From Cohnella nanjingensis (lineage in GTDB: Bacteria; Bacillota; Bacilli; Paenibacillales; Paenibacillaceae): a DNA stretch of 64,000 nt. Shown here piece by piece: positions 21,285 to 29,869 of the stretch. The first letter of the stretch is position 1, and each line of letters opens with the position of its first letter. The position numbers and the translations under genes are program-made. The stretch covers positions 81,766 to 145,765 of the forward strand of contig NZ_JACJVP010000041.1 in NCBI RefSeq assembly GCF_014212125.1, in the 5' to 3' direction. The notes below the pieces were generated by a model. It had not been told where the DNA came from, did no database searches, and worked only from the letters and a program-made list of their open reading frames with translations.

Positions 21285-21908
21285 TTAGTAAGCGATCCCG
21301 ACACGCGCTCTCAGGTAGGTATCGCTCGCCGTTTGAAGGTACGCGAACTCCGCTGTATCCCCTACCGAGATCTCGGAGCCGCCTTCCGGCAGCATATCCC
21401 GTTCGACGCGATACGATCCGGTCCGCTCACCGTCGGGGAGATAGGTCGGACAGACGATCGTCCAATCGAGATCGGACTGCCGAAGCCCATCGTAGACGCG
21501 ATGATGCTCTTCCGCCGCACGGGTCAGCTTGCGCTTGGACTCGGCGGACTGATACCGGAGAACGCCGGGTTCCGTTCTGCTCTGCAGGATGCCCGCCGTG
21601 CCGATGGTGACTAGGCGTCGGATACCGTGCTTGCCCATAGACGCCGCGATGAGCGGCATCGCTTCGGACAGCGTCGTCGTCCCGTCCGTATTCAAGGCGC
21701 TGATTACGACATCGGGCTTGTCTTGCAGGGCACTCGCGATATCTTCTTCGTTAAGCGCATCGCCCCGGATCACGGTCAGACGATCCTTGAGGATGCCCAG
21801 CTTGTCGGGCGATCGGACGAATGCGGTCACCCGATGTCCGTCTTGGCAGGCGCGGGATGCGATCTGAAAGCCCACGCGTCCCGTGGCGCCGAATAGGAAG
21901 ATCTTCAT
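21285..21908 (-). CDS. NAD(P)H-binding atypical SDR (NmrA/BVR-B-like)
   Basis: 207 residues from the ATG at 21908 (AAGGAG nine bases upstream). It opens MKIFLFGATGRVGFQIASRA, the GATGxxG dinucleotide loop of atypical short-chain dehydrogenases, then VTAFVRSPDKL, VIRGDALNEEDIASAL, VVISALNTDGT and YQSAESKRKLTRAAEEHHRVY. The order is that of the NAD(P)-binding NmrA/biliverdin-reductase-B group. It lacks the full YxxxK catalytic pair in the usual place, so it may be a redox sensor or a reductase of an unknown substrate. It is divergent from the acyl-CoA dehydrogenase-like gene. Confidence 0.8.
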   Translation of the reverse strand: MKIFLFGATGRVGFQIASRACQDGHRVTAFVRSPDKLGILKDRLTVIRGDALNEEDIASALQDKPDVVISALNTDGTTTLSEAMPLIAASMGKHGIRRLVTIGTAGILQSRTEPGVLRYQSAESKRKLTRAAEEHHRVYDGLRQSDLDWTIVCPTYLPDGERTGSYRVERDMLPEGGSEISVGDTAEFAYLQTASDTYLRARVGIAY

Positions 21909-22078
21909 GAGACTAGTCTCCTTTGCTTGCGCGTTCTGATGGCTTACGGCTGCCGGGAGGCCTCTTCGCCTTGCGCCTCCATCTCCTTTTACTCTCTTCC
22001 GCTCTTCCGAAGCTTGCATGCCCTATGCGCGTCTTGCGTGCAATGGGTTATAATCATAGCAAAGGAGTTGGGATACGG

Positions 22079-23233
22079 ATGCGCGCCATCGATCAATACA
22101 TTCGCAACGAAGCCGAAAAGGCACGGGCCGAGCAAGCCGACGCGCTTGCCGCCCGATTCGCGGAGAGGGCCGCCCGGCACGACCGGGAAGGCTCCTTCCC
22201 CTTCGAGAACTTCGACGACCTGCGGGAAGCCGGGTTCATGAAGCTGACCGTCCCCCGAACCTTCGGCGGGGACGAGATCTCGCTGTACGAGCTAGTCCTG
22301 CTGCAAGAACGGCTGGCCTACGGGGACGGATCGACCGCACTGGGCTTCGGCTGGCATATCGGTCAGCTGCTGCACCTGCGCACTGCCCGGAAATGGCCGG
22401 AGGCCCTCTTCGCCGGGCTGTGCCGCGCCATCGTGCAGGAAGGGGTCATGATCAATACGTTCGCCAGCGAGGCGAAGTCCGGCAGTCCCAGCCGCGGCGG
22501 CAAGCCCGAGACGACGGCGATAGCCGCGGACGGCGGCTGGCGGATCACCGGACGCAAGACGTTCAGCACGTTATCGCCGGTGCTGGACCGCTTCGTCGTA
22601 TCGGCCTACCTCCCGGAGGAAGACGCGACGGCCGAATTCCTCGTGCGTCAGTCGGACCGGGTCTCCATCGAGGAGACGTGGGACACGATCGGCATGCGCG
22701 GAACCGGCAGCCACGACGTCGTATTGGACGGCGCCTGGACGGCGAGCGACATGCGCCTCTCCGGCAAGGGCGAGGATGATGGCGGCGGCTGGCTGCTGCA
22801 CATCCCGGCTTGTTACCTCGGCGTTGCCCTAGCCGCGCGCGACTTCGCGCTGGATTATGCCCGCAGCTACCGCCCCAACCATCTCGGCGAGCCGATCGCG
22901 GCGCTGCCCGCGGTCCGGCAGACATTCGGCGAGATCGAAGTCGAGCTGCGCACCGCGCGCACGCTGCTCTATACGGCGGCGAGCCGCTGGGACCGCGAGA
23001 CGGAATCCCGTCCTTCACTGAAGCCCGAGCTGGGGCTGGCCAAGTACGTCGCCACCAACGGCGCGATCCGGATCGTCGATCTGGCGATGCGCATCGTCGG
23101 CGGCGCCAGTCTGTCCCGCCGGCTCCCGCTCGAGCGGTATTACCGGGACGTGCGGGCCGGCCTGCACAATCCGCCGATGGACAACACCGTCCTACAGATG
23201 CTGGCTGCCGCCGCGCTGGAGGAGCAAGCCTAG
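22079..23233 (+). CDS. Acyl-CoA dehydrogenase-family flavoprotein
   Basis: 384 residues with the acyl-CoA dehydrogenase order: a helical N-domain (ENFDDLREAGFMKLTVPRTFGG), a middle beta domain (WRITGRKTFSTLSP...WDTIGMRGTGSHDVVLDG) binding FAD, and a C-terminal helical domain (LAKYVATNGAIRIVDLAMRIVGGASLSRRLPLERYYRDVRAG). The catalytic Glu position was not verified. Members without nearby ETF or CoA-ligase genes often act on non-CoA substrates (oxidation or hydroxylation). The start at 22079 follows AAAGGAG; TATAAT lies at 22049-22054. It converges with the bshB2-like gene, with stops adjacent at 23233/23234. Confidence 0.85.
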   Translation: MRAIDQYIRNEAEKARAEQADALAARFAERAARHDREGSFPFENFDDLREAGFMKLTVPRTFGGDEISLYELVLLQERLAYGDGSTALGFGWHIGQLLHLRTARKWPEALFAGLCRAIVQEGVMINTFASEAKSGSPSRGGKPETTAIAADGGWRITGRKTFSTLSPVLDRFVVSAYLPEEDATAEFLVRQSDRVSIEETWDTIGMRGTGSHDVVLDGAWTASDMRLSGKGEDDGGGWLLHIPACYLGVALAARDFALDYARSYRPNHLGEPIAALPAVRQTFGEIEVELRTARTLLYTAASRWDRETESRPSLKPELGLAKYVATNGAIRIVDLAMRIVGGASLSRRLPLERYYRDVRAGLHNPPMDNTVLQMLAAAALEEQA

Positions 23234-23947
23234 CTAGAACGAATCCCGGAACTCCCGGGCCGGCAAGATCGGATCGGCTTGGAGGAAGTACTCATGCCGG
23301 CCGAACCGGCTCAGCGCCTCGCGGTCGGGCAGCCACACCCACTCGTCCATCTCGGTCTGGCAGCGATGCGCCCGGAATGCGGCGAGCTTCGCCTCCAAAT
23401 ACGCGGATACGTCGATCTTGACGACCGCATTGCGGGTATGCCCGTACCGTTCCGGCCGCGACATCGCGTCGCCGAACGTGATGAAGTACAGCGATCCTCT
23501 GCGTTCGGCGCGCCGATAGGCCGCCGTCGTCGCTTTGCCGATCGCGCAATGGTCGGGATGCCCGCCCATAACCTCGTGGAACGTCAGCACGACGTCCGGG
23601 TCGATCTCCTCGATAAGCGAGGCGATGCGGCCCGCAAGGCCGTCCTCGTCCATAAACTCGACCGTCTTGTCGCGAATGCCGAACAGGATCAACTGCCGGA
23701 TGCCCAGCACCTCGCACGCTTCTCTCAGTTCCTGCTCGCGGGCGGCCGCCATCGTCTCGCGGTTCAGATAAGGCGGGTTGCCCATCCGGCGTCCCATCTC
23801 GCCCCGCGTGGCGCTGACCAGCGTGATGTCATACCCTTCGGCGGCGTGCTTCGCCAAGGTCCCCCCGCAGATGAACGATTCATCGTCGGGATGGGCAAAT
23901 ACCGCCAGCAGCTTGCGCTTCGCGCGATCTTGATGCGGCTCGCTCAT
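23234..23947 (-). CDS. PIG-L/LmbE-family deacetylase, divergent second BshB2-like protein
   Basis: 237 residues with the zinc-binding AHPDDE motif (H19, D21, D22) and the later HPDH motif (MGGHPDHCAIG), as in GlcNAc-malate deacetylases that make bacillithiol. It is less like Bacillus BshB2 than the copy at 25466-26125 and has a different C-terminus (FLQADPILPAREFRDSF). Its start overlaps the yojF gene by four bases (ATGA), the same pairing as yojF-yojG in B. subtilis. It may be a redundant bacillithiol enzyme or hydrolyse bacillithiol conjugates (Bca-type activity). Confidence 0.85.
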   Translation of the reverse strand: MSEPHQDRAKRKLLAVFAHPDDESFICGGTLAKHAAEGYDITLVSATRGEMGRRMGNPPYLNRETMAAAREQELREACEVLGIRQLILFGIRDKTVEFMDEDGLAGRIASLIEEIDPDVVLTFHEVMGGHPDHCAIGKATTAAYRRAERRGSLYFITFGDAMSRPERYGHTRNAVVKIDVSAYLEAKLAAFRAHRCQTEMDEWVWLPDREALSRFGRHEYFLQADPILPAREFRDSF

Positions 23948-24255
23948 TCCGGGAACGGCTCCTTCCCCAGATGAAGGGCGACGTTCATCCGCCCCCGATC
24001 GTCGTAGCCTGCCAACAGCAGCCGGCCCGCTTCATCGACCTCGTAATGCGTGAGCGCCTCCATCCGCAGCCATCCCTGGCCGTCGAACCGGAGAGCGACG
24101 CGGTACGAGCCTTCGCCCGCCACATGCGCCTCCCCGATCCGCAGCTTGAAGTTGCGGACGAACACGAACGACGTCGCCTCGCTATGCACATACACTTCCG
24201 ACCCGACGAACTTTCGAAGCTCCGTCTCCGTCGGCAACCTGTCGATTGGAATCAT
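23944..24255 (-). CDS. YojF-family (DUF1806) protein, copy 1
   Basis: 103 residues beginning MIPIDRLPTETELRKFVGSEVYVHSEATS, with FDGQGWLRMEALTHYEVDEAGRLLLAGYDDRGRMNVALHLG at the C-terminal half. This beta-rich family of unknown biochemistry accompanies bshB2 (yojG) in Bacillus. It is translationally coupled to the downstream deacetylase gene. An extended -10 (TGATACAAT, 24307-24299 on the minus strand) precedes it. A second pair with the same order lies 2 kb upstream. Confidence 0.82.
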   Translation of the reverse strand: MIPIDRLPTETELRKFVGSEVYVHSEATSFVFVRNFKLRIGEAHVAGEGSYRVALRFDGQGWLRMEALTHYEVDEAGRLLLAGYDDRGRMNVALHLGKEPFPE

Positions 24256-24335
24256 GGCCTCGTATCCTTTGCCTTGAGAATGACCTGCAGTTCCCATTAT
24301 TGTATCACAGGGGGGACGATCGCGGCCGTCCCGGC

Positions 24336-24887
24336 TCATTCCGTCCAGATCCGCCGGATGCTCGGCGTATCGTCCGCGAAGACCAGCCGGTACACGTCCG
24401 GATTGGACAACGCGGCCCATTCCTCGAACCCGATCCGGTCGTCGAAATGCTTGAGGAGGAGCGAGATCAGGTTGCCATGGGAGACGATGACCGCATCTCG
24501 GTACGCGCCCCTCAGCACTTCGTCGACGACGCCGACCGCGCGGCCGGTCGCCTCTCGGCTGGATTCCCCGCCTTCATAGCGCAGGTCGAGATCCGCAAAC
24601 GTCTCGCGCAGCCGGTCACGCCATGCCGGGTGGTTCTCGGCAGACAAGACCCGCTCCGTCAATCGGGCGTCCAAGACGACTTCGATGCCAAGCCGTTCGG
24701 CCAAGGGTTGAACGGTACGATAGGCTCGTTCATAAGGACTGGAGATCAGACAGTCGATCTCCCGGTCTGCCAGGAACGAGGCCAGCCGAAGGGCTTGCCG
24801 ATTCCCCTCGTCGGTGAGCGGGGCGTCGGGCGCCTGGCCTTCGGCCTGGCAATGCCGCACGAGATACACGTTTTTCACGAAGATCAT
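24336..24887 (-). CDS. Histidine phosphatase (phosphoglycerate mutase-like) family protein
   Basis: 183 residues. The catalytic RH pair is R11-H12 in NVYLVRHCQAEG (RHG-type, with Cys in place of Gly), followed by LTDEGNRQALRLASFL, ISSPYERAYRTVQPLAERLG and the second His in VIVSHGNLISLLLKHF. These enzymes form a phosphohistidine intermediate and dephosphorylate small molecules or sugar phosphates; the substrate here is unknown. It lies 22 bases downstream of the VOC gene on the same strand and upstream of yojF copy 1, between the two bacillithiol-type pairs. Confidence 0.85.
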   Translation of the reverse strand: MIFVKNVYLVRHCQAEGQAPDAPLTDEGNRQALRLASFLADREIDCLISSPYERAYRTVQPLAERLGIEVVLDARLTERVLSAENHPAWRDRLRETFADLDLRYEGGESSREATGRAVGVVDEVLRGAYRDAVIVSHGNLISLLLKHFDDRIGFEEWAALSNPDVYRLVFADDTPSIRRIWTE

Positions 24888-24909
24888 CTCCCTGGTCCGA
24901 ATTGCTCCG

Positions 24910-25305
24910 CTAGAACCCGTTATGCTGGACCAGATCCAGCCGGTTGCCGTACAGGTCCTCGAAGACGACTTCTACGCCCCAAGGGACGTCCCGGGGTTCG
25001 CCGAAGAAATGCACGCCCCGGGACTTCATCGCTTCGTAGTCGCGCCGGCAATCATCCGTGTGCACAACCAGGAAGACGTGATTCGCCGCTTGGCTCCCCA
25101 CTCTCTCCAGCTTGTCGCTTGAGTCGGCCTGGACGAATACGATCGCGGTCTCGCTGCCCGCGGCAGGCGCGACGACGACCCATCTCATCCCGTTGCCGAA
25201 CGCGTTGTCCGCCAGCAGCGCGAATCCCAATTGCTCCGTATAGAACCGAATCGCTTCCTCGTAGTCTTTGACCAAGAGGGTGACATGCGCGATCTTCTTG
25301 TTCAA
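24910..25305 (-). CDS. VOC-family (glyoxalase/bleomycin-resistance-like) protein
   Basis: 131 residues made of two beta-alpha-beta-beta-beta modules: KIAHVTLLVKDYEEAIRFYTEQLGFALLADN and HVFLVVHTDDCRRDYEAMKSRGVHFFGEPRDVPWGVEVVFEDLYGNRLDLVQ. Potential metal ligands are H8 in the first strand and the Glu near the end (VVFEDLYGN). VOC proteins include lyases, dioxygenases and thiol transferases such as FosB, which uses bacillithiol; its position between two bacillithiol-type gene pairs makes a thiol-linked role possible but unproven. It probably shares a transcript with the histidine phosphatase. Confidence 0.85.
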   Translation of the reverse strand: MNKKIAHVTLLVKDYEEAIRFYTEQLGFALLADNAFGNGMRWVVVAPAAGSETAIVFVQADSSDKLERVGSQAANHVFLVVHTDDCRRDYEAMKSRGVHFFGEPRDVPWGVEVVFEDLYGNRLDLVQHNGF

Positions 25306-25374
25306 GTCTAGCCCAACTCCTTCCTGTAATTTGGACTTCGGCGCGTTTCTCTATCGTTTCGATCCGGAATAAAT

Positions 25375-25410
25375 AAATAGAACCTGGCGCGGCGCGCCCA
25401 GGTTCTATTT
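25375..25410 (-). terminator. Terminator of the yojF2-bshB2 pair
   Basis: A perfect 13-bp stem, AAATAGAACCTGG (25375-25387) with CCAGGTTCTATTT (25398-25410), with A/T runs on both sides. Confidence 0.85.
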
Positions 25411-25465
25411 TACACGATCTTCTGCGGTTCAACCATTTTACCGGAACTGTCAAACGCTGCGGCCG

Positions 25466-26125
25466 TCAGGATCCGAACGGATAGGTCCAGAAACGCTCGG
25501 TGCCGAACCGCTCGCGTATTTCTTCGCTCGTGTACTCGTGGTCGCCCAGCAGCTCCGCGGCTTGGAATTGGGAGCGATGCGCCCGGATGGAGGCCATCTT
25601 CGGCTGCAGGAACTCGCGGACGTCCTGAATGACGTCGGGCTGCCCGATGTCCTCCTCCAGGTTCTTGGCGAAGGCCAAGCAGTGAACCGCCGGCCGCTCG
25701 TCGGCGGGCAGTCGCCCCACCGTGCGAATCACGGCGGCCCCGCAGGCATCGTGATCGGGGTGCACGCTGTAGCCGGGATAGAACGTGAAGATCAGCGACG
25801 GGCGGATCTCTTGGATGAGATCGTCAATCCGTCCGTCCAGCAGCCGATGATCCTCGAATTCGATCGTCTTGTCATGGAACCCCAGCAGCCGGAGATCGTC
25901 GATCCCGATCGCCTGGCAGGATTCCTCCAGCTCCTTCCGGCGAATCGCGGGCAGCGTAACCCGGTTGGCGAACGGGGGAATTCCCATATTCCGCCCCATC
26001 TCTCCCAAGGTGAGACACGCATAGGTCACCCGGTAGCCGTTCTGTATATACTTGGCCAGCGTGCCCGACAATCCGAAGGCCTCATCGTCCGGATGCGGCA
26101 GTACTACGAGAATGTGCCGTTCCAT
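25466..26125 (-). CDS. bshB2: Bacillithiol biosynthesis deacetylase BshB2
   Basis: 219 residues starting MERHILVVLPHPDDEAFGLSG. H11, D13 and D14 plus the later VHPDH motif bind zinc. CLTLGEMGRNMG, PPFANRVTLP and HDKTIEFEDH closely follow the Bacillus BshB2 (YojG) pattern. The enzyme deacetylates GlcNAc-malate to GlcN-malate, the second step of bacillithiol synthesis. The ATG at 26125 (AGGGA five bases upstream) is preferred over the ATG at 26137, which abuts its only candidate site. It follows yojF copy 2 by 23 bases and ends at a clear terminator. Confidence 0.9.
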   Translation of the reverse strand: MERHILVVLPHPDDEAFGLSGTLAKYIQNGYRVTYACLTLGEMGRNMGIPPFANRVTLPAIRRKELEESCQAIGIDDLRLLGFHDKTIEFEDHRLLDGRIDDLIQEIRPSLIFTFYPGYSVHPDHDACGAAVIRTVGRLPADERPAVHCLAFAKNLEEDIGQPDVIQDVREFLQPKMASIRAHRSQFQAAELLGDHEYTSEEIRERFGTERFWTYPFGS

Positions 26126-26148
26126 CGAATCCCTCATCTCCTCTATGC

Positions 26149-26493
26149 TTAGAAAGGCTCGCGGCCGAGCTGCAAGGATACGATCAGCTTGCCTTGACCG
26201 TCATGCCCTGCCAGAATCAACCGCTCCGTCTCCTGCTCTTCGTAATGCGTCAAGCCTTCCGAATAGACCCAGCCCTGCACCATCTTCAAGCCGACGCGAT
26301 ACGGCGCCTGGTCCGAGACCGATCCATGGGAATAGCGGATGACCGCGTTGGTGATGAAGGTCGCAGCCGGATGCTTCGTACTGTCAATAAAAGCGGCATA
26401 AGCCCCCGTGGTCATCTCCAGATGAATATACAAATCCTGATCCTTCAGCCTATCAAGCCGCTGCTGCACGTCCGCTTGATCGATCAGCCGCAT
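26149..26493 (-). CDS. yojF: YojF-family (DUF1806) protein, copy 2
   Basis: 114 residues from the ATG at 26493 (AAGGGGGG upstream). It shares the family core with copy 1: LYIHLEMTTGAYAAF, then GWVYSEGLTHYEEQETERLILAGHDGQGKLIVSLQLGREPF. It lies directly upstream of the closer BshB2 homolog, reproducing the yojF-yojG order of B. subtilis. The molecular function is unknown; conserved pairing suggests help with BshB2 activity or with bacillithiol homeostasis. Confidence 0.85.
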   Translation of the reverse strand: MRLIDQADVQQRLDRLKDQDLYIHLEMTTGAYAAFIDSTKHPAATFITNAVIRYSHGSVSDQAPYRVGLKMVQGWVYSEGLTHYEEQETERLILAGHDGQGKLIVSLQLGREPF

Positions 26494-26683
26494 GCTGGTT
26501 CCCCCCTTGTCCAACGTCCGTTCACGCATGAACGCTTCCTCATCATATCATATCTGCTACGCGTCCGCCGAGCAGGCTCCATCAGACCTTCGCGGGCTTC
26601 GGAGACCTCATCCTGCACGAATGACCACGACGACGGCCTTCATCGTCGTCGACGGGAAAGTCAGGCCGTGCAGAGCGATGATA

Positions 26684-26728
26684 AAAGGGCGGTCCCAAAA
26701 GGTTTGTTCACCTTTGGGACCGCCCTTT
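26684..26728 (-). terminator. Terminator of the sugar-uptake operon (after the dehydrogenase gene)
   Basis: A long stem AAAGGGCGGTCCCAAA...GGT (26684-26703) with ACC TTTGGGACCGCCCTTT (26710-26728), a single bulged base and a TTTAT tail on the minus strand. Confidence 0.88.
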
Positions 26729-26795
26729 CCTGTGTCGTGCGCTTCGTTCGCTCGCGTTCGCTCGGAAGCTCCACCAGCCAAACGCGAATGTAGGT

Positions 26796-28070
26796 TTAAC
26801 TCTCCGCCCCCAAAGCCTCAAGCATCTCCGATAGCCTCACCGCTTGCCCGCCGTTCAGCCGAGACTGCTCCGCCGCGAAGGCCATCAAGTGGCTCTGCAG
26901 GGACGCGCTCGCCGAGGTCAGGCCGGCGGCCGGGCTGCGATCGAATTGGCGCACATGCTGCACGAACGAGCGAACCATATGCTCGTCGCCTCCGCCGTGA
27001 CCGTCGCCCGCCGCGCCGGAAATGAATTCGACCTGCTCCCCGGTCTTGAACCGGTACAGCGTGAACGCCCCCTCCTCCATATCGCCGCGGATCTCGCCGT
27101 GCGTGCCCATGATCTGCACCCTCCGCGAACCGCCCTCCGTGAAGCCCGACATCGTGAACGTGGCGTTCGCCCCGCTGGCGAAAGCCAGATTCACGATCTG
27201 ATGGTCGACCACGTCGTTGTCGCACCGGTACACGCAGCGCCCGAACGGCCCCTCCCGCAGCGCCTGCGCGATCCCTCCCGGGGACAAGTCGCTCGTGATA
27301 TACCGCGCCCACGGATGATCCGGCGGCTGATTGTACAGCTTGAGCGCCGAGAACGGGCAATCCCGCTCCGCCGCGCACCCGTCGATGCAGCGATCCGTCG
27401 CGCCTTCGGGCGCATGCTCCGCCTTGAAGTGGAGCAGCGAGCCGAAGGAGCTCACGCTGCCGCAGGGCTCCCCCATCAGCCAGGAGAGGATGTCGAGATC
27501 GTGGCACGACTTGGCCAGAATCATCGGGCTCGACTCCGCGCTCTTGCGCCAGTTGCCCCGTACGTAGCTATGGGTCATATGCCGATACCCAACGTTCTCC
27601 GTCAGTTGGATCGTCGCGATCGCGCCGAGCTCGCCCGCTTCAATGATCCGCTTGATCCCCGCCCAGAACGGCGAGTACCGCAGCACATGGCTGACGATGA
27701 GCAGCCGCCCATGCGCCTGCGAAGCTTGCTCGAGCCGGACGCACTCCGCCGGATCGGGCGACATCGGCTTCTCCAGCAGGACGTGATAGCCTAGCGCGAG
27801 CGCCTTCATCGCCGGCGCGAAGTGCATCCGGTCGAGCGTGCCGACGATCATGACGTCGGCGATGCGCCCCTGCTCGAGAGCCTGCTCCCAAGAAGCATAG
27901 GCGAAATCCGCCTCAATGCCGTGTCGTTCGGCAAACTGCCTTCTTCTTCCTTCATCGGGCTCCGCCACGGCGACGATGCGCAGATCGTTCGGATACTTCT
28001 CCGCGTAAGGTCCATAGATGTACCTTCCCCTGCTGCCGGCGCCGAGCAGCACCGCTGTGATTGGCTTCAA
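26796..28070 (-). CDS. Gfo/Idh/MocA-family NAD(P)-dependent oxidoreductase
   Basis: 424 residues: an N-terminal Rossmann domain (AVLLGAGSRGRYIYGPYAEKYP, AVAEPDEGRR, HVLLEKPMSPDPAEC with the EKP motif) and a C-terminal alpha/beta domain with HDLDILSWLMG, where the His matches the family catalytic region. Two CxxxC-like clusters (CIDGCAAERDCPF and CVYRC) are an extra insertion. The family oxidises sugars, inositols or their derivatives. The gene is downstream of a YesN-type regulator but has its own promoter with the same 24-base element as the transporter operon, so it probably acts on the imported sugar. Confidence 0.88.
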   Translation of the reverse strand: MKPITAVLLGAGSRGRYIYGPYAEKYPNDLRIVAVAEPDEGRRRQFAERHGIEADFAYASWEQALEQGRIADVMIVGTLDRMHFAPAMKALALGYHVLLEKPMSPDPAECVRLEQASQAHGRLLIVSHVLRYSPFWAGIKRIIEAGELGAIATIQLTENVGYRHMTHSYVRGNWRKSAESSPMILAKSCHDLDILSWLMGEPCGSVSSFGSLLHFKAEHAPEGATDRCIDGCAAERDCPFSALKLYNQPPDHPWARYITSDLSPGGIAQALREGPFGRCVYRCDNDVVDHQIVNLAFASGANATFTMSGFTEGGSRRVQIMGTHGEIRGDMEEGAFTLYRFKTGEQVEFISGAAGDGHGGGDEHMVRSFVQHVRQFDRSPAAGLTSASASLQSHLMAFAAEQSRLNGGQAVRLSEMLEALGAES

Positions 28071-28109
28071 TCCGGCTCTCTCCCCTCTCGCGTTTCGTTG
28101 TCACTCCTG

Positions 28110-28175
28110 ATTGTACGGGCGCCGCCGAACCGTCGAAAGAGATCGTTGCTGACATTCCGTATACATCTGTTTACT
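28110..28175 (-). promoter_or_regulatory. Promoter of the dehydrogenase gene with a probable YesN-type regulator element
   Basis: A 24-base element (28152-28175, containing GTATACATCTGTTTACT) matches 20 of 24 bases with 35342-35365 before the transporter operon. On the minus strand a -10 TACAAT (28115-28110) lies 36 bases downstream of it, with a weak -35 TTTCGA. The other promoter has exactly the same spacing. The likely binder is the YesN-type regulator encoded between the two sites. Confidence 0.7.
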
Positions 28176-28192
28176 TCGGCCCCGCGCGCAGG

Positions 28193-29857
28193 CTAAGATT
28201 GAACGCGCTGCATCCGGTATTCCTGCGGCGTCGCGTCGTTCCGTTTCTTGAAAAAGCGGATGAACGCCAGCGCGGAGCTATAGCCGAGCGCGGAGGCGAC
28301 GTCGCCCACCTTCATCGCGCTGTCGACCAGCATCTCTTTGGCCTTCAAGTTGCGGTAGTCGTTGATATAGTCCGACAGCCCGGTTCCGGTTATCTGCTTG
28401 TAGAGCCTGGAGAAATAAGACGGATTGAGCCCGACGTGGTCCGCGATCGCATTCAGCGAGATGTCCGTCGCGATATGCGTCTCGATGAAGCGATGTGCCT
28501 GCTGTACGACCTCCGCGGGAAGTTCGGCGCCCTGCGCGGCGTTCCAGTCGAAGATGCAGTCCGCCGTCTGCAGGAAGTAATCCCGCAAAGAAACCCACAG
28601 ATCCGGTTCGCTATACCGGATGAGCGGCGTTAGATCGTGAACCGCGTAGAGATGCTTGCGAAGCTCCGGACTCTTGTTGATGAACGCGAGGAATACGGCC
28701 GAGAGCGCGTGGAACAGCTCGATCTTGCGTTCGTAAGACGTCCCATCCCCGGCCCACAGGTCGGTCAGCGACAGGTACAGCTTGCAGAACTCCTGGCGGT
28801 GGCCGTTCTCGAGGCATTTGCCGAGCAGCTGGATGCGATTATGGTGGAAGTAGTCATTGCGAGCCTCAGCTTCCGCCGAGCCTCCGCCCGTCTCCAGCCG
28901 CACGTCGGCATCGGTCAGGATGACCTCGTTCGACAGCCCCATCCCGTATGCGAACCGCAGCTTGAGCGCATGGAACCGGCTGGAGACGCCGCTCCAGGCG
29001 ACGGGCTCGCTCCCCATCGCGAAGGAAACCGGCAGATGGAGCAGATCCTTGCAGGTCCGCTGAATCATCTCCAGCATGCAGCTCGCGTACGTGTGCGTCT
29101 TTCGCCAGATGAAGTCGTCCGGCGTCTCGGCTTCCGCGCCGGGCTGCACGAACCAGAGGAGCTTGTTCTGCTCGTAGACATAGGAGTAGCAGCGGACAAA
29201 AGGAGTCAGATATTCCTCGGCGACATTCTGCATGGCGTAGAGGAGCAGCGCCTTGTCCGGGGCCGTCAGCATCTCCTTCCAAGCATCGATCCGTCCCAGC
29301 AGCAGGAGGACGGGCAGGTCCGCGCGAAGCGGCATGTCGATCTCCCGGAAATGCCGCTCCAGCTGGCCGTCCGAGATCGGATGGCCCTGCAGAACCCCGC
29401 CCAGGTATTCCTTCCGCAGCGAGGGCAGCGCCTTGCGCATCCGCTCGTTCGCCCGCCGAATCATCAGCTGCTGGTCGTACTCCTCCTCGAACTTCCGGAT
29501 CGCCCGCTCGACGGAGCCGACGATCTTCTCGTCGCTCTCGACCTTCAGGATATATTCGAAGCTGCCGAACTTGACCGCGCTCTGTGCGTAATGAAAGTCG
29601 TTGTGTCCGGTCAGGAAGATGACTTTGCACGCGGGCCATTGCGCCTTGATCTCCTGCAGCAGCTCGATCCCCTGAAGCCCCGGCATCTGAATGTCCGAGA
29701 TGACGATGTCGACGCGGCTCGTCTGCAGCACTGTCAGCGCTTCTTCCCCGGAGTAGGCCTTCAACAGTTCGAGAGGCAGATGGCCGTTCGCTTCGAACAG
29801 CTCCACTAGACCTTCCACGATGATCGGAAGATCGTCTACGATCAGCAGTTTGTACAT
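28193..29857 (-). CDS. YesN-type response regulator with AraC-type DNA-binding domain
   Basis: 554 residues. The receiver domain (1-125) has D8/D9, phospho-acceptor D55 (IVISDIQMPG) and K in ILKVES. A central 300-residue linker region follows, and the C-terminus (about 450-554) is an AraC/XylS double helix-turn-helix (FIETHIATDISLNAIADHVGLNPSYFSRLYKQ...MKVGDVASALGYSSALAFIRFFKKR). It pairs with the kinase gene 12 bases upstream. GAGGAGGG precedes the start. It most likely activates the surrounding sugar-uptake genes through the shared element at 28152 and 35342. Confidence 0.93.
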   Translation of the reverse strand: MYKLLIVDDLPIIVEGLVELFEANGHLPLELLKAYSGEEALTVLQTSRVDIVISDIQMPGLQGIELLQEIKAQWPACKVIFLTGHNDFHYAQSAVKFGSFEYILKVESDEKIVGSVERAIRKFEEEYDQQLMIRRANERMRKALPSLRKEYLGGVLQGHPISDGQLERHFREIDMPLRADLPVLLLLGRIDAWKEMLTAPDKALLLYAMQNVAEEYLTPFVRCYSYVYEQNKLLWFVQPGAEAETPDDFIWRKTHTYASCMLEMIQRTCKDLLHLPVSFAMGSEPVAWSGVSSRFHALKLRFAYGMGLSNEVILTDADVRLETGGGSAEAEARNDYFHHNRIQLLGKCLENGHRQEFCKLYLSLTDLWAGDGTSYERKIELFHALSAVFLAFINKSPELRKHLYAVHDLTPLIRYSEPDLWVSLRDYFLQTADCIFDWNAAQGAELPAEVVQQAHRFIETHIATDISLNAIADHVGLNPSYFSRLYKQITGTGLSDYINDYRNLKAKEMLVDSAMKVGDVASALGYSSALAFIRFFKKRNDATPQEYRMQRVQS

Positions 29858-29869
29858 GGGCGTCCCTCC

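Noticed and set aside
23234-26493. Assembly duplication as the cause of the two yojF-bshB2 pairs.
   Set aside because: The proteins are well diverged and the flanking genes differ, so the pairs are genuine paralogs.
26520-26533. Palindrome GTTCA-CGCA-TGAAC upstream of yojF copy 2.
   Set aside because: Only five-base arms and no matching copy upstream of the other yojF gene, so not supportable as an operator.
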